Below, one piece after another: positions 17,026 through 25,040 of a stretch of DNA of 64,000 bases. The stretch is taken from contig JADKGB010000001.1 of assembly GCA_016717225.1 (NCBI GenBank), positions 372,001 to 436,000 on the forward strand, given 5' to 3'. How positions within the stretch are numbered: position 1 is the stretch's first letter; the number at the start of each line of letters is the position of its first letter. This stretch comes from Flavobacteriales bacterium. GTDB taxonomy: Bacteria; Bacteroidota; Bacteroidia; Flavobacteriales_F; PHOS-HE28. The notes beneath the pieces were generated by a model that was not told where the DNA came from, made no database searches, and worked only from the letters and a program-made list of their open reading frames with translations. The position numbers were made by a program, and so were the translations under genes.

Positions 17026-18336
17026 ATGAAGAAGATCCTCTTCATCACCTACTACTGGCCTCCCAGCGGCGGCGCCGGTGTGCAGCGTGGGTTGAAGTTC
17101 GTGAAGTACCTGCCGGAATTCGGAGTGAAGCCCTTCGTGCTTACCGTTGATCCGGAACAAGCGAGTTATCCAAGCCTCGACGCATCGCTACTCGCCGAGG
17201 TGCCCGCGGGTGTTGAGGTGATCCGAACAAAGTCGTTCGAGCCCTTGCGCATTCTCGCGGCCATCGGCGGAAAAAATGCAGTGCCGCACGCTGGTTTCGC
17301 AGGGGCGAATAAGGAAGGCCTGATTCAACGGGCCATGCGCTGGGTGCGTGGCAACTGGATGATACCGGATGCCCGCAGAGGCTGGGTGAAGTACGCGGTG
17401 AAGGCCGCTGCGAAAGTGATCGAACGCGAAAAGATCGGAACCATCGTGATCTCTTCGCCCCCGCACAGCTCACAGCTCATCGGGCTTGAACTGAAGAAGC
17501 GCTTTCCAATGTTGCGATGGATCGCCGATCTGCGTGATCCGTGGACCGATATCTACTTCACGAAGGAATTATTGAAAGGCGCGCGGGCGAAGCGGTTGGA
17601 TGCAGCGTACGAGGCCGAAGTGATGAGAACCGCCGATGCTGTCGTTGTTGTTGGACCATCGATGAAGAGCTCGTTCGCTCAGCGATATGGCGCTGATGTG
17701 GAGAAGAAGATCAGCGTGATCACCAACGGCTATGACCAGCGGGACATGGACCGGATCTCGAAGCCCTTGTTGAGCCATGACGAATTCCGCATCACCTATG
17801 TTGGAACGATGGCAGGTAGCTACGACCCTCGCGTCTTCTTCAAAGCGATCTCCTCCCTGCGCGGGCAAGTGGCAGTGCCGATCAGGCTGCGTTTCGTTGG
17901 TAGTGTTTCATCGGAAGTGCGGACAATGGCAGATCATGAAGGTGTCTCCGACCTCTGTCAGTGGATACCATCCGTACCGCACGACGACGCTCTTCGCGAA
18001 ATGGCCGCCGCTCACATGCTCTTATTGGTGATCCCATCTGGCGAGGGAGTCGAACGGATCCTGACGGGCAAACTATTCGAATACATCGGAATAGGGCGGC
18101 CGATCATCGGCATTGGCCCGGAGAAGGGTGATGCGGCAGCGATCATCCACGAGTGCCGTGCAGGAAGGATCTTCGATCGATCATCGGAAAGGGAAATGAA
18201 GGATTGGATAGTGGCGAATCTCGATCGAACCATGGATGGTGTTGCGCTTCTAGAGAAGAACGGATCGCATGTGAAATACGAACGCCGGAATGCCGCTGAA
18301 CGCCTTGCGGGGATCATCGCCAACTTCTCCCGGTAA
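17026..18336 (+). CDS. GT4-type glycosyltransferase
   Basis: 436 residues with the GT-B fold. The N-terminal domain opens KKILFITYYWPPSGGAGVQR (acceptor side, glycine-rich loop). ADLRDPWTD marks the inter-domain region, and the C-terminal Rossmann domain has FRITYVGTMAGSYDPRVFFKA and GKLFEYIGIGRPIIGIGP, the sugar-nucleotide site with the EX7E-like part reduced. No membrane segment; cytoplasmic or peripheral. It leads directly into the nonulosonate-type genes 12 bases downstream. It probably adds a sugar to a lipid-linked surface glycan. Confidence 0.85.
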   Translation: MKKILFITYYWPPSGGAGVQRGLKFVKYLPEFGVKPFVLTVDPEQASYPSLDASLLAEVPAGVEVIRTKSFEPLRILAAIGGKNAVPHAGFAGANKEGLIQRAMRWVRGNWMIPDARRGWVKYAVKAAAKVIEREKIGTIVISSPPHSSQLIGLELKKRFPMLRWIADLRDPWTDIYFTKELLKGARAKRLDAAYEAEVMRTADAVVVVGPSMKSSFAQRYGADVEKKISVITNGYDQRDMDRISKPLLSHDEFRITYVGTMAGSYDPRVFFKAISSLRGQVAVPIRLRFVGSVSSEVRTMADHEGVSDLCQWIPSVPHDDALREMAAAHMLLLVIPSGEGVERILTGKLFEYIGIGRPIIGIGPEKGDAAAIIHECRAGRIFDRSSEREMKDWIVANLDRTMDGVALLEKNGSHVKYERRNAAERLAGIIANFSR

Positions 18337-18348
18337 CTTGTGCAACGA

Positions 18349-19362
18349 ATGAAGCCCGTTTACATCATCGCCGAAGCAGGTGTCAACCACAACGGTAGCG
18401 TGGACATGGCCTTCAGGCTGGTCGACCAAGCCAAGCACGCCGGAGCGGATTGCGTAAAGTTCCAGACGTTCCGGGCGGAGAAGATCGTGACGGCCGCTTC
18501 ACCCAAGGCGAATTACCAGTTGGAGGTGACGGACAAGTCCGAGAGTCAGTTCGACATGCTGAAGAAGCTGGAGCTTGACCGCGACGCCTTTGCACGGATC
18601 AAGGCGCACTGTGAGAAGGTGGGGATCCACTTCATGAGTACGCCCTACAACCCGGAAGATGCGGAACTGCTCAATGGACTTGATGTGGATGCCTTCAAGA
18701 TCGCCAGCGGGCAACTGGTTGAACTGCCTTTCCTCAAACAAGTCGCTCTCTACGGCAAGCGCATGATCGTGAGCACGGGCATGGCGGACATGGCCGAGGT
18801 GAAGGAAGCGGTCGAGGCGATCCGCAGTACAGGGAACCAGGACCTCGTCGTGCTTCAATGCAACACGGATTACCCGTCGCGTGTGGAGGACGTGAACATC
18901 CGCGCGATGCTCACCATGCGCGATGAGTTGAAGGTGCGCGTAGGATACAGCGACCATGTGCCGAACAACCATGCGTGCTTCGCGGCAGTGGCGTTGGGCG
19001 CAGAGATGATCGAGAAGCACTTCACCTTGGACAACAATTTGCCCGGTCCGGACCACTCGAGTTCGTTGGAGCCCGAGGCGTTCAGGCAATTGGTCGTCGG
19101 TATTCGTGATATCGAAAAGTGTTTGGGCGACGGGATCAAGCGCCCCAGCGAACGGGAAAAGACGAACACGTTCGGCATGCGGCGAAGTATGGTCGCAACG
19201 CGTGACTTGTCCGCAGGTACGGTCCTGAAGTTGGATGACATCGGCTTCAAACGCCCAGCCAGTGGTATTGCACCGAAGCATCTGGATGAGCTTCTTGGAA
19301 GGACGCTGATCGCTGATGTGCGCGCGGATCAGTCTTTTACATGGGAATCGGTCAAAAACTGA
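18349..19362 (+). CDS. neuB: NeuB-family nonulosonate synthase (N-acetylneuraminate/legionaminate synthase type)
   Basis: About 337 residues. The start at 18349 is an ATG, preferred over GTG at 18340. The TIM-barrel domain opens VYIIAEAGVNHNGSVDMAF and contains CVKFQTFRAEK, MSTPYN, FKIASGQL and GYSDHVPNNHACFAAVALGA followed by EKHFTLD; these are the PEP- and metal-binding signatures. A C-terminal SAF/antifreeze-like domain follows (MRRSMVATRDLSAG ... GIAPKHLDELLGR). It condenses PEP with a six-carbon amino sugar to give a nine-carbon 2-keto acid. The exact sugar (sialic, legionaminic or other) cannot be read from sequence. Confidence 0.9.
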   Translation: MKPVYIIAEAGVNHNGSVDMAFRLVDQAKHAGADCVKFQTFRAEKIVTAASPKANYQLEVTDKSESQFDMLKKLELDRDAFARIKAHCEKVGIHFMSTPYNPEDAELLNGLDVDAFKIASGQLVELPFLKQVALYGKRMIVSTGMADMAEVKEAVEAIRSTGNQDLVVLQCNTDYPSRVEDVNIRAMLTMRDELKVRVGYSDHVPNNHACFAAVALGAEMIEKHFTLDNNLPGPDHSSSLEPEAFRQLVVGIRDIEKCLGDGIKRPSEREKTNTFGMRRSMVATRDLSAGTVLKLDDIGFKRPASGIAPKHLDELLGRTLIADVRADQSFTWESVKN

Positions 19363-19365
19363 CCC

Positions 19366-20643
19366 ATGGCCCAACGTCGCATTTCCATCGATGACACTGC
19401 ATTGCTTCATTCATTCCTTGATGGAGCGGGTGATTCGCCAAAGACCTTCCGCTACTTCGATGCGCGACCGTTCGATGTGCTGAAGAACCACTTGAGCACA
19501 TGGCTGTGGATAGATGGAGGAAGCCCTGTTGCCTACGGCCACCTGGATGTAGAGGATGGAATCGTGTGGCTGGGCATCGCCGTGCAGCAGAAGCATTGGG
19601 GCAAAGGCTTCGGTGCGTGGATGATGAAGCTGCTCCTCGACAGTGCGCGAGCCTGCGGTGTGCAACGCATCAAGCTCTCGGTGGATAATGACAATGCATC
19701 CGCGATCGCGCTCTATACACGGTATGGCTTCGTTCTCGATCTGCGCAACGAACGCAACAGCTTTTATACCTGTGACCTATCGCCGAAACGCGAAGCGGTG
19801 ATGAGTTCGTTGGCCTTCATGGGCATGGGGGTTGAGGAAATGATCAAGATCGCGGACCGCGAATTCATGGCTTTGGAATTCAGCAGCGGAATGCCGTTCC
19901 ACGATAGTATGGAGCACATTTTCCACGAGGCGCCCATGCGTCGGTTCGCGCACAACTACTTCCCCGCGCCAAAAGTTCCGTTCGTTCTCAACCTGGGTTC
20001 TACCAACGAAGAGAATCGCCGCCGCTCGATCGATCATTGTGTACGTGGGATCGCGATGAGCCATGCCGTGGGTGCACCGTTCTTCAGTGCACATTCCGGT
20101 TTCTGTGTGGATCCGAAGCCCAGCGAGTTGGGTCGAAAACTCGAACAGATCCAGCACATCGACCGTGAAGCGAACTGGTCGCATTTCATCGCATCGGTTT
20201 GTGAGGTTTTGTCGCTTACGCGCGACTTTCCAACGGGATTCTTGCTCGAGAACAACGTGTTGGCCCAGGTGAACCGGTATGCCGATGGGACGAACCCGCT
20301 TTTGTGTGTGGAAGCCAGCGAGCAACTGCGATTGATAAGCGAGGTGAAAGACCCGCGCGTCGGTTTGCTCTTCGACACGGCGCACATGAAGGTTTCCGCA
20401 AAAACCTTGGGCTTCGATCTGGCTTCTTCAACCTTGGAATTGCTACCGCACGTGCGGTGCGTTCATCACAGTGACAATGATGGGCTGGTGGACGACAACC
20501 GCCCCTTCGATGCGGGCTATTGGTTCTTGCCCTTTATGGACCACGCGAAGCATGCGGTTCATGTTCTGGAAACAAAGAAGTGTTCTGCTGCCGAACTTCG
20601 CCGCATGGGATCCTTGTTGTTCAATGCCGTCAGTTCCTCATGA
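19366..20643 (+). CDS. GNAT acetyltransferase fused to a TIM-barrel sugar isomerase/epimerase-like domain
   Basis: 425 residues with two clear halves. Residues ~1-135 are a GNAT N-acyltransferase: the acetyl-CoA loop is QQKHWGKGFGAWMM and the late strand SAIALYTRYGF. Residues ~140-425 form a xylose-isomerase/AP-endonuclease-2-like barrel, with FSAHSGF, LLENNV, GLLFDTAHMKVSA and CVHHSDNDG supplying likely metal ligands (His, Glu, Asp, His). Each half is complete, so this is a fusion, not a misread. It is three bases from neuB and overlaps the next gene by ATGA. N-acetylation plus isomerisation or epimerisation of the amino-sugar precursor is the likely job. Confidence 0.8.
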   Translation: MAQRRISIDDTALLHSFLDGAGDSPKTFRYFDARPFDVLKNHLSTWLWIDGGSPVAYGHLDVEDGIVWLGIAVQQKHWGKGFGAWMMKLLLDSARACGVQRIKLSVDNDNASAIALYTRYGFVLDLRNERNSFYTCDLSPKREAVMSSLAFMGMGVEEMIKIADREFMALEFSSGMPFHDSMEHIFHEAPMRRFAHNYFPAPKVPFVLNLGSTNEENRRRSIDHCVRGIAMSHAVGAPFFSAHSGFCVDPKPSELGRKLEQIQHIDREANWSHFIASVCEVLSLTRDFPTGFLLENNVLAQVNRYADGTNPLLCVEASEQLRLISEVKDPRVGLLFDTAHMKVSAKTLGFDLASSTLELLPHVRCVHHSDNDGLVDDNRPFDAGYWFLPFMDHAKHAVHVLETKKCSAAELRRMGSLLFNAVSSS

Positions 20644-22112
20644 GCCATAGTCCTTCCATCGCTGAACTCCTGATCCGCGACACGCTCACGATCCGAGATG
20701 CGCTCTCGGTGATCGATCGGAACGCCCAAGGCGTTTGCTTCGTGGTGGATCCCAAAGGGGTGTTGATCGGAGTGCTCACCGATGGGGATATCCGAAGGGC
20801 GTTGATAGCAGGACGAACACTGGATCACCCCTTGATCGATGTGGTGCAGCGCAAGTTCACGGCACTGCCGGTTACCACACCCGTGGAACACATCCAAGCG
20901 AAGTTGAACGATACTGTACGGCACATTCCCTTGCTCGATGAACAAGGCGTGCCTGTGGACTTCGCGAGCACCCGTCGTGCGCATCGGATTCAGGTGATGT
21001 CACCACAACTGGATGGCAACGAACTCGCTTACGTCACCGAGTGCTTGAAGACCGGTTGGATCAGTTCGCAAGGGGCATACGTGAAGAAGTTCGAAACGCA
21101 ATTCGCGGAACGCTGCGCTATGCCGCATGCTCTCGCGGTAAGCAACGGCACAGTGGCCATTCACCTGGCTCTGGTTGCACTGGGCGTCGGCGAGGGTGAT
21201 GAGGTCATCGTTCCCGATCTCACGTTCGCTGCAAGTATCAACACGATCATCCATGCCGGCGCAACACCCGTGATCGCTGATGTGGATCCGATCACATGGA
21301 CACTCGATCCCGCTGAGGTCGAAAAGCTCATCACGCCGCGGACCAAGGCGATCATGCCTGTGCATCTCTATGGGCATCCGTGCCGGATGGATGAGTTGAT
21401 GGCGATCGCGAAGAAACACAACCTCTTCGTGGTCGAAGATTCCGCTGAAGCACTGGGTGCGTTGTACAAAGGCAGGCCTGTCGGCAGCTTCGGTGATGCC
21501 GCGACCTTCAGCTTTTTCGGCAACAAAACGATCACCACTGGAGAAGGCGGCATGGTGCTTTTCCGCGATCCGGTCATTGCCGATCGTGCTATCGTTCTGC
21601 GCGATCACGGCATGGACAAGCAGAAGCGGTACTGGCACCAAATGGTCGGCTACAACTACCGCATGACCAACATGCAGGCGGCTATTGGCGTGGCTCAGCT
21701 GGAGCGATTGGATGAATTCGTGCAGGCCAAACGCAGACTCGCCGCGATCTACAATGAAGGGCTTTCGCAACTCGGCGACATCGGGCTTCCACCGGAGGAA
21801 ACATGGGCGTTCAACGGATTCTGGTTGTACTCGTGTTTGATCGGCGAGGGCTTCGGTATGAAACGCGATGAGTTGATCGAGAAGATGATGAAGAACGGTG
21901 TGGAAACACGGCCGTTGTTCTACCCGCTCCACGAAATGCCGCCCTACACGAAGTACATCCTACCCGGCCAGCGATTCGAAGTGAGTACGAGACTTTCACA
22001 AGCAGGTATCAGTTTGCCAAGCTCGGTGACGATCACACGTGAAGAACAGGACAGCGTGATCGGCTCCATGCGCACCATCCACGACACGCGTAAGCTCCAC
22101 GTTATTGTGTGA
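20640..22112 (+). CDS. CBS-domain pair fused to a DegT/DnrJ/EryC1 aminotransferase
   Basis: 490 residues from ATG at 20640, chosen because it overlaps the previous stop (ATGA) and starts the first domain. Residues 1-~115 are two CBS motifs (GVCFVVDPKGVLIGVLTDGD; VRHIPLLDEQGVPVDF). From ~120 a PLP-dependent DegT-type aminotransferase follows: LKTGWISSQGAYVKKFE, ALAVSNGTVAIHLAL, VVEDSAEALGA, and FSFFGNKTITTGEGG with the Schiff-base Lys. Such enzymes aminate 4-keto nucleotide sugars. In related loci the CBS pair sits on the nucleotidyltransferase (PtmE type), so finding it on the aminotransferase is unusual. Adenine-nucleotide sensing by the CBS part is inferred. Confidence 0.85.
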   Translation: MSHSPSIAELLIRDTLTIRDALSVIDRNAQGVCFVVDPKGVLIGVLTDGDIRRALIAGRTLDHPLIDVVQRKFTALPVTTPVEHIQAKLNDTVRHIPLLDEQGVPVDFASTRRAHRIQVMSPQLDGNELAYVTECLKTGWISSQGAYVKKFETQFAERCAMPHALAVSNGTVAIHLALVALGVGEGDEVIVPDLTFAASINTIIHAGATPVIADVDPITWTLDPAEVEKLITPRTKAIMPVHLYGHPCRMDELMAIAKKHNLFVVEDSAEALGALYKGRPVGSFGDAATFSFFGNKTITTGEGGMVLFRDPVIADRAIVLRDHGMDKQKRYWHQMVGYNYRMTNMQAAIGVAQLERLDEFVQAKRRLAAIYNEGLSQLGDIGLPPEETWAFNGFWLYSCLIGEGFGMKRDELIEKMMKNGVETRPLFYPLHEMPPYTKYILPGQRFEVSTRLSQAGISLPSSVTITREEQDSVIGSMRTIHDTRKLHVIV

Positions 22113-22912
22113 TGCGGACGCTTTACCTCATACCAGCGCGCGGTGGGAGCAAGGGCTTGCCCGGAAAGAATATCCGTCCCTTGTTGGGGAAGCCGTTGAT
22201 CGCCTGGACCATCGAAACCGCATTGAAGGCGGCTGAACGGTCACCCGGCCGTGTCGTAGTTTCCACGGATGATGAAGCGATCGCGGATGTGGCGAGGTCG
22301 TGCGGGGCTGAAGTTCCGTTCATGCGACCAAATGAACTGGCCACGGACGGTGCTAGTTCGATGGACGTTGTGCTTCACGCGCTCAACTGGTTCGAACAAA
22401 AGGGTGAGCAGTTCGATCTGGTCTGTATGCTGGAAGCCACTTCGCCGCAGCGCGATGTGAACGATGTGATCGGGGCTATGGACATGCTTATCGCCACACA
22501 ACAAGCGGAGAGCATCGTAGGCGTGTGCAGGAGCGAGAGCGGCCATCCAGTGTTCCTCGCCCATAAGCGGGAAGACCACATCATCTCACCCTATCAAGGA
22601 GACACGTTCCACTTCTTGCGCCGGCAGGAGATCGATGACGTTTACTTCTTCGAAGGCAGCCTGTACATCGCTCGCACCAGCACGCTGAAGGAGCGCAAGT
22701 CATTCTACCATGATCGCACCTTGGGCTATGAAATGCCAAAGTGGAAATCGTTCGAAGTGGATGACCTAACCGACTTCATCGTGATCGAACAATTGTTGAA
22801 GGCCCGACAAGAAGGGCTGTTGAAGGAAGGGGGCCCCCGGCCTGCCGCGGTTTGGCGGGGGGGGGGGCCGGGGGGGGCCGGCCGGGGGGGGGGGGGGGGC
22901 CTGGACCGATGA
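22112..22912 (+). CDS. neuA: NeuA/SpsF-type CMP-nonulosonate cytidylyltransferase with corrupted C-terminus
   Basis: Start ATG at 22112, overlapping the previous TGA by one base. The nucleotide-binding start LYLIPARGGSKGLPGKNIRP is diagnostic; VVVSTDDEAIADVA, CMLEATSPQR and a late FEVDDLTDFIVIEQLL match CMP-acylneuraminate synthetases, normally ~230-240 residues. The last ~30 codons run into a poly-G/C stretch (GGPGGAGRGGGG), which is not family-like. The stop TGA at 22910 overlaps the next ATG, so original coupling seems kept around the corrupted part. The product activates the nine-carbon acid with CTP for transfer. Confidence 0.85.
   Translation: MRTLYLIPARGGSKGLPGKNIRPLLGKPLIAWTIETALKAAERSPGRVVVSTDDEAIADVARSCGAEVPFMRPNELATDGASSMDVVLHALNWFEQKGEQFDLVCMLEATSPQRDVNDVIGAMDMLIATQQAESIVGVCRSESGHPVFLAHKREDHIISPYQGDTFHFLRRQEIDDVYFFEGSLYIARTSTLKERKSFYHDRTLGYEMPKWKSFEVDDLTDFIVIEQLLKARQEGLLKEGGPRPAAVWRGGGPGGAGRGGGGGLDR
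22829..22901. repeat. Poly-G low-complexity stretch at the neuA 3' end
   Basis: About 70 bases that are almost only G with scattered C, including runs of 11 and 16 or more G. Nothing else in the window resembles it. It interrupts an otherwise normal coding end. It may be a sequencing or assembly artefact, or a genuine G-tract able to slip or form quadruplexes. Confidence 0.7.
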
Positions 22913-24261
22913 ACTATTCCGATCGCCTGCACAAGGCCATTCCTGGTGGCGCCCACACGTATAGTCGTGGTGATGACCAGTATCCTTCCAACGCGCCGCC
23001 GATCCTCGCACGAGGCAAGGGCGCGTATGTGTGGGATGCGGATGGAAAGCGCTACCTCGACTATGGCATGGGTCTTCGAGCGGTGACACTGGGCTACGCG
23101 AACGAAGCTGTGAATGCGGCCGCCATCGCTGAGATCGAGAAGGGCAACAACCTCACGCGGGCGTCGCTCACCGAATTGGAAGCGGCGGAGAAAATGCTTT
23201 CACTTTTCCCTTGGGCCGATCAGGTGAAGTTCGCCAAGAATGGAAGCATCGTTACCACCGCTGCTGTGAAGCTCGCACGTGCTTTCACTGGGCGCACGCA
23301 TGTGGCCGTGCCTGCCGAGCAGCCGTTCTTTACCTATGATGATTGGTTCATCGGCACAACGCCCATGGACAAGGGGATCCCGGCGGAGAACAAGGCGCTC
23401 AGCCTGAAATTCAAGTACAACGACATCGCGTCGCTGGAGAAGCTCTTCGCTGAGAACCCGGGAAAGATCGCTTGCGTGATGCTCGAGCCCGCGACTTCCG
23501 TATCGCCATGTTCCGTTCTATGTGCGAACATGTTGGAACCGAAGTCGTGCGCTGGTTGTGCGAACAAGAGCGCGAACTTCCTGCATCAGGTAAAGGCCCT
23601 TTGTCATACGCACGGTGCCGTGTTCGTTCTGGATGAGATGATCACCGGTTTCAGGTGGGACCTGCACGGTGCGATGAAGGTCTACGACGTTGAACCAGAC
23701 CTCGCCACCTTTGGCAAAGGCATGGCGAACGGATTCGCGCTAGCGGCGCTCATTGGCAAGAAGGAGATCATGGAACTGGGCGGTATTCGCGAAGCGGGTG
23801 CTGAACGTGTTTTCCTGATCAGTACCACCCACGGAAGTGAGATGAGCGCGTTCGGAGCCTTCAACAAGACCGTGGATCTTTACAAGGAGCTACAGGTCAC
23901 GGATCACCTGTGGAACTATGGTCGTCGATTGATCGAAGGGCTGAACGCAGTTGCGAAGGAAGCGGGTGTGGCGGACCAGTTCATTGCCCACGGTTTCGGC
24001 TGTTCGCCTTACTACACCACCAAGGACAAAGACGGACAAGTTTCCCTTGCATTTCGAACACTGTGGAGCCAGGAGATGATCAAGGAAGGTGTGTTGATGC
24101 CATGGGTGGCACTATCGCTGGCCCACGGCGATGCGGAACTCGACCAGACCTTGTCTGCAGCGCGAAAGGCCTTGAAAGTCTATGCTGCCGCATTGCAGGA
24201 TGGAGTGGAGAAACACCTCGTTGGTGCGGTGATCAAGCCAGTATTTCGGAAGTCGAATTGA
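22909..24261 (+). CDS. Class III (glutamate-1-semialdehyde-type) PLP aminotransferase
   Basis: 450 residues from ATG at 22909; codons before it lie in the poly-G tract. It opens like GSA aminomutases (IPGGAHTYSRGDDQYPSN) and has the DEMITGFRW block and DLATFGKGMANG with the PLP Lys. It carries a Cys-rich insertion (PCSVLC, then CAGC about nine residues later) absent from heme-pathway GSA enzymes and suggestive of a metal site. GSA-like enzymes of this type occur in nonulosonate and other sugar loci rather than tetrapyrrole synthesis. It overlaps the previous stop and is one base from the SDR. Probable role: amination or isomerisation of a sugar precursor. Confidence 0.82.
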   Translation: MNYSDRLHKAIPGGAHTYSRGDDQYPSNAPPILARGKGAYVWDADGKRYLDYGMGLRAVTLGYANEAVNAAAIAEIEKGNNLTRASLTELEAAEKMLSLFPWADQVKFAKNGSIVTTAAVKLARAFTGRTHVAVPAEQPFFTYDDWFIGTTPMDKGIPAENKALSLKFKYNDIASLEKLFAENPGKIACVMLEPATSVSPCSVLCANMLEPKSCAGCANKSANFLHQVKALCHTHGAVFVLDEMITGFRWDLHGAMKVYDVEPDLATFGKGMANGFALAALIGKKEIMELGGIREAGAERVFLISTTHGSEMSAFGAFNKTVDLYKELQVTDHLWNYGRRLIEGLNAVAKEAGVADQFIAHGFGCSPYYTTKDKDGQVSLAFRTLWSQEMIKEGVLMPWVALSLAHGDAELDQTLSAARKALKVYAAALQDGVEKHLVGAVIKPVFRKSN

Positions 24262-24262
24262 G

Positions 24263-25040
24263 ATGGACGCACTACTGAAGGACAAAGTGGTAGTGATCAC
24301 CGGCGGTGCAGGTCGCCTTGGGAGCGCCTTCACTGAAGCGATGATCGGAGCAGGAGGTCGCGTGGTGATCGCCGAATTGGACAACGCCATCACGCGCAAG
24401 AACATTTTGGATCTTACGGCGCGCTTCGGCGACAAGTTGGTCGCCGTTACCACGGACGTTACCAACAAGGATTCGCTCAACGCATTGATCGAAGCGAGTG
24501 TAAAGGCGTTCGGGAAAGTGGATGCGCTGCTGAACAATGCGTACCCGCGCAACGCCAACTATGGGCGCCGTTTCGAACAGGTCGAGTACGCTGATTTCGC
24601 CGATAACCTGGGCATGCACGCAGGTGGATACTTCCTGGCCTCACAGCGCTTCATCGAGCACTTCAAAAAACAGGGCCACGGCAACATCGTGAACATGGCG
24701 AGCATCTACGGGAGTGGTTGCGCCACGATTCGATGTGTACGCCGGCACCGAAATGACCATGCCTGTGGAATACGCGGTGATCAAGAGCGGTATCATCCAT
24801 CTCACGAAATACATCGCGAGCTATTGTGCAGGGTTGAATATCCGTTGCAATGCCATCAGTCCCGGTGGTATTCTCGCAGGCCAGCCACCCGAATTCCTGG
24901 AACGCTACAAGGAACACGCCCTCTCCAAAGGCATGTTGAACGAGCAGGATGTCTGTGGAACGCTGCTCTATTTGCTGTCCGATCTTTCCTCTTACATCAA
25001 CGGCCAGAACATCGTCGTGGATGATGGGTGGACGTTGTGA
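24263..25040 (+). CDS. Short-chain dehydrogenase/reductase (PtmA-like), interrupted by one frameshift
   Basis: Two frames combine into one SDR of about 258 residues. The first part has the NAD(P)-binding VVITGGAGRLGSAF, LLNNAYPRN and NIVNMASIYG. The second has VAPRFDVYAG, PVEYAVIKSGIIHLTKYIA with the YxxxK pair, and NAISPGGI, ending NIVVDDGWTL. One extra base near 24710-24713 separates them; deleting it gives ASIYG-VVAPRFDVY. It is the last gene of the coupled cluster. Related SDRs (PtmA) occur with nonulosonate genes in Campylobacter-type loci. Either a fresh pseudogene or a sequence error. Confidence 0.82.
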
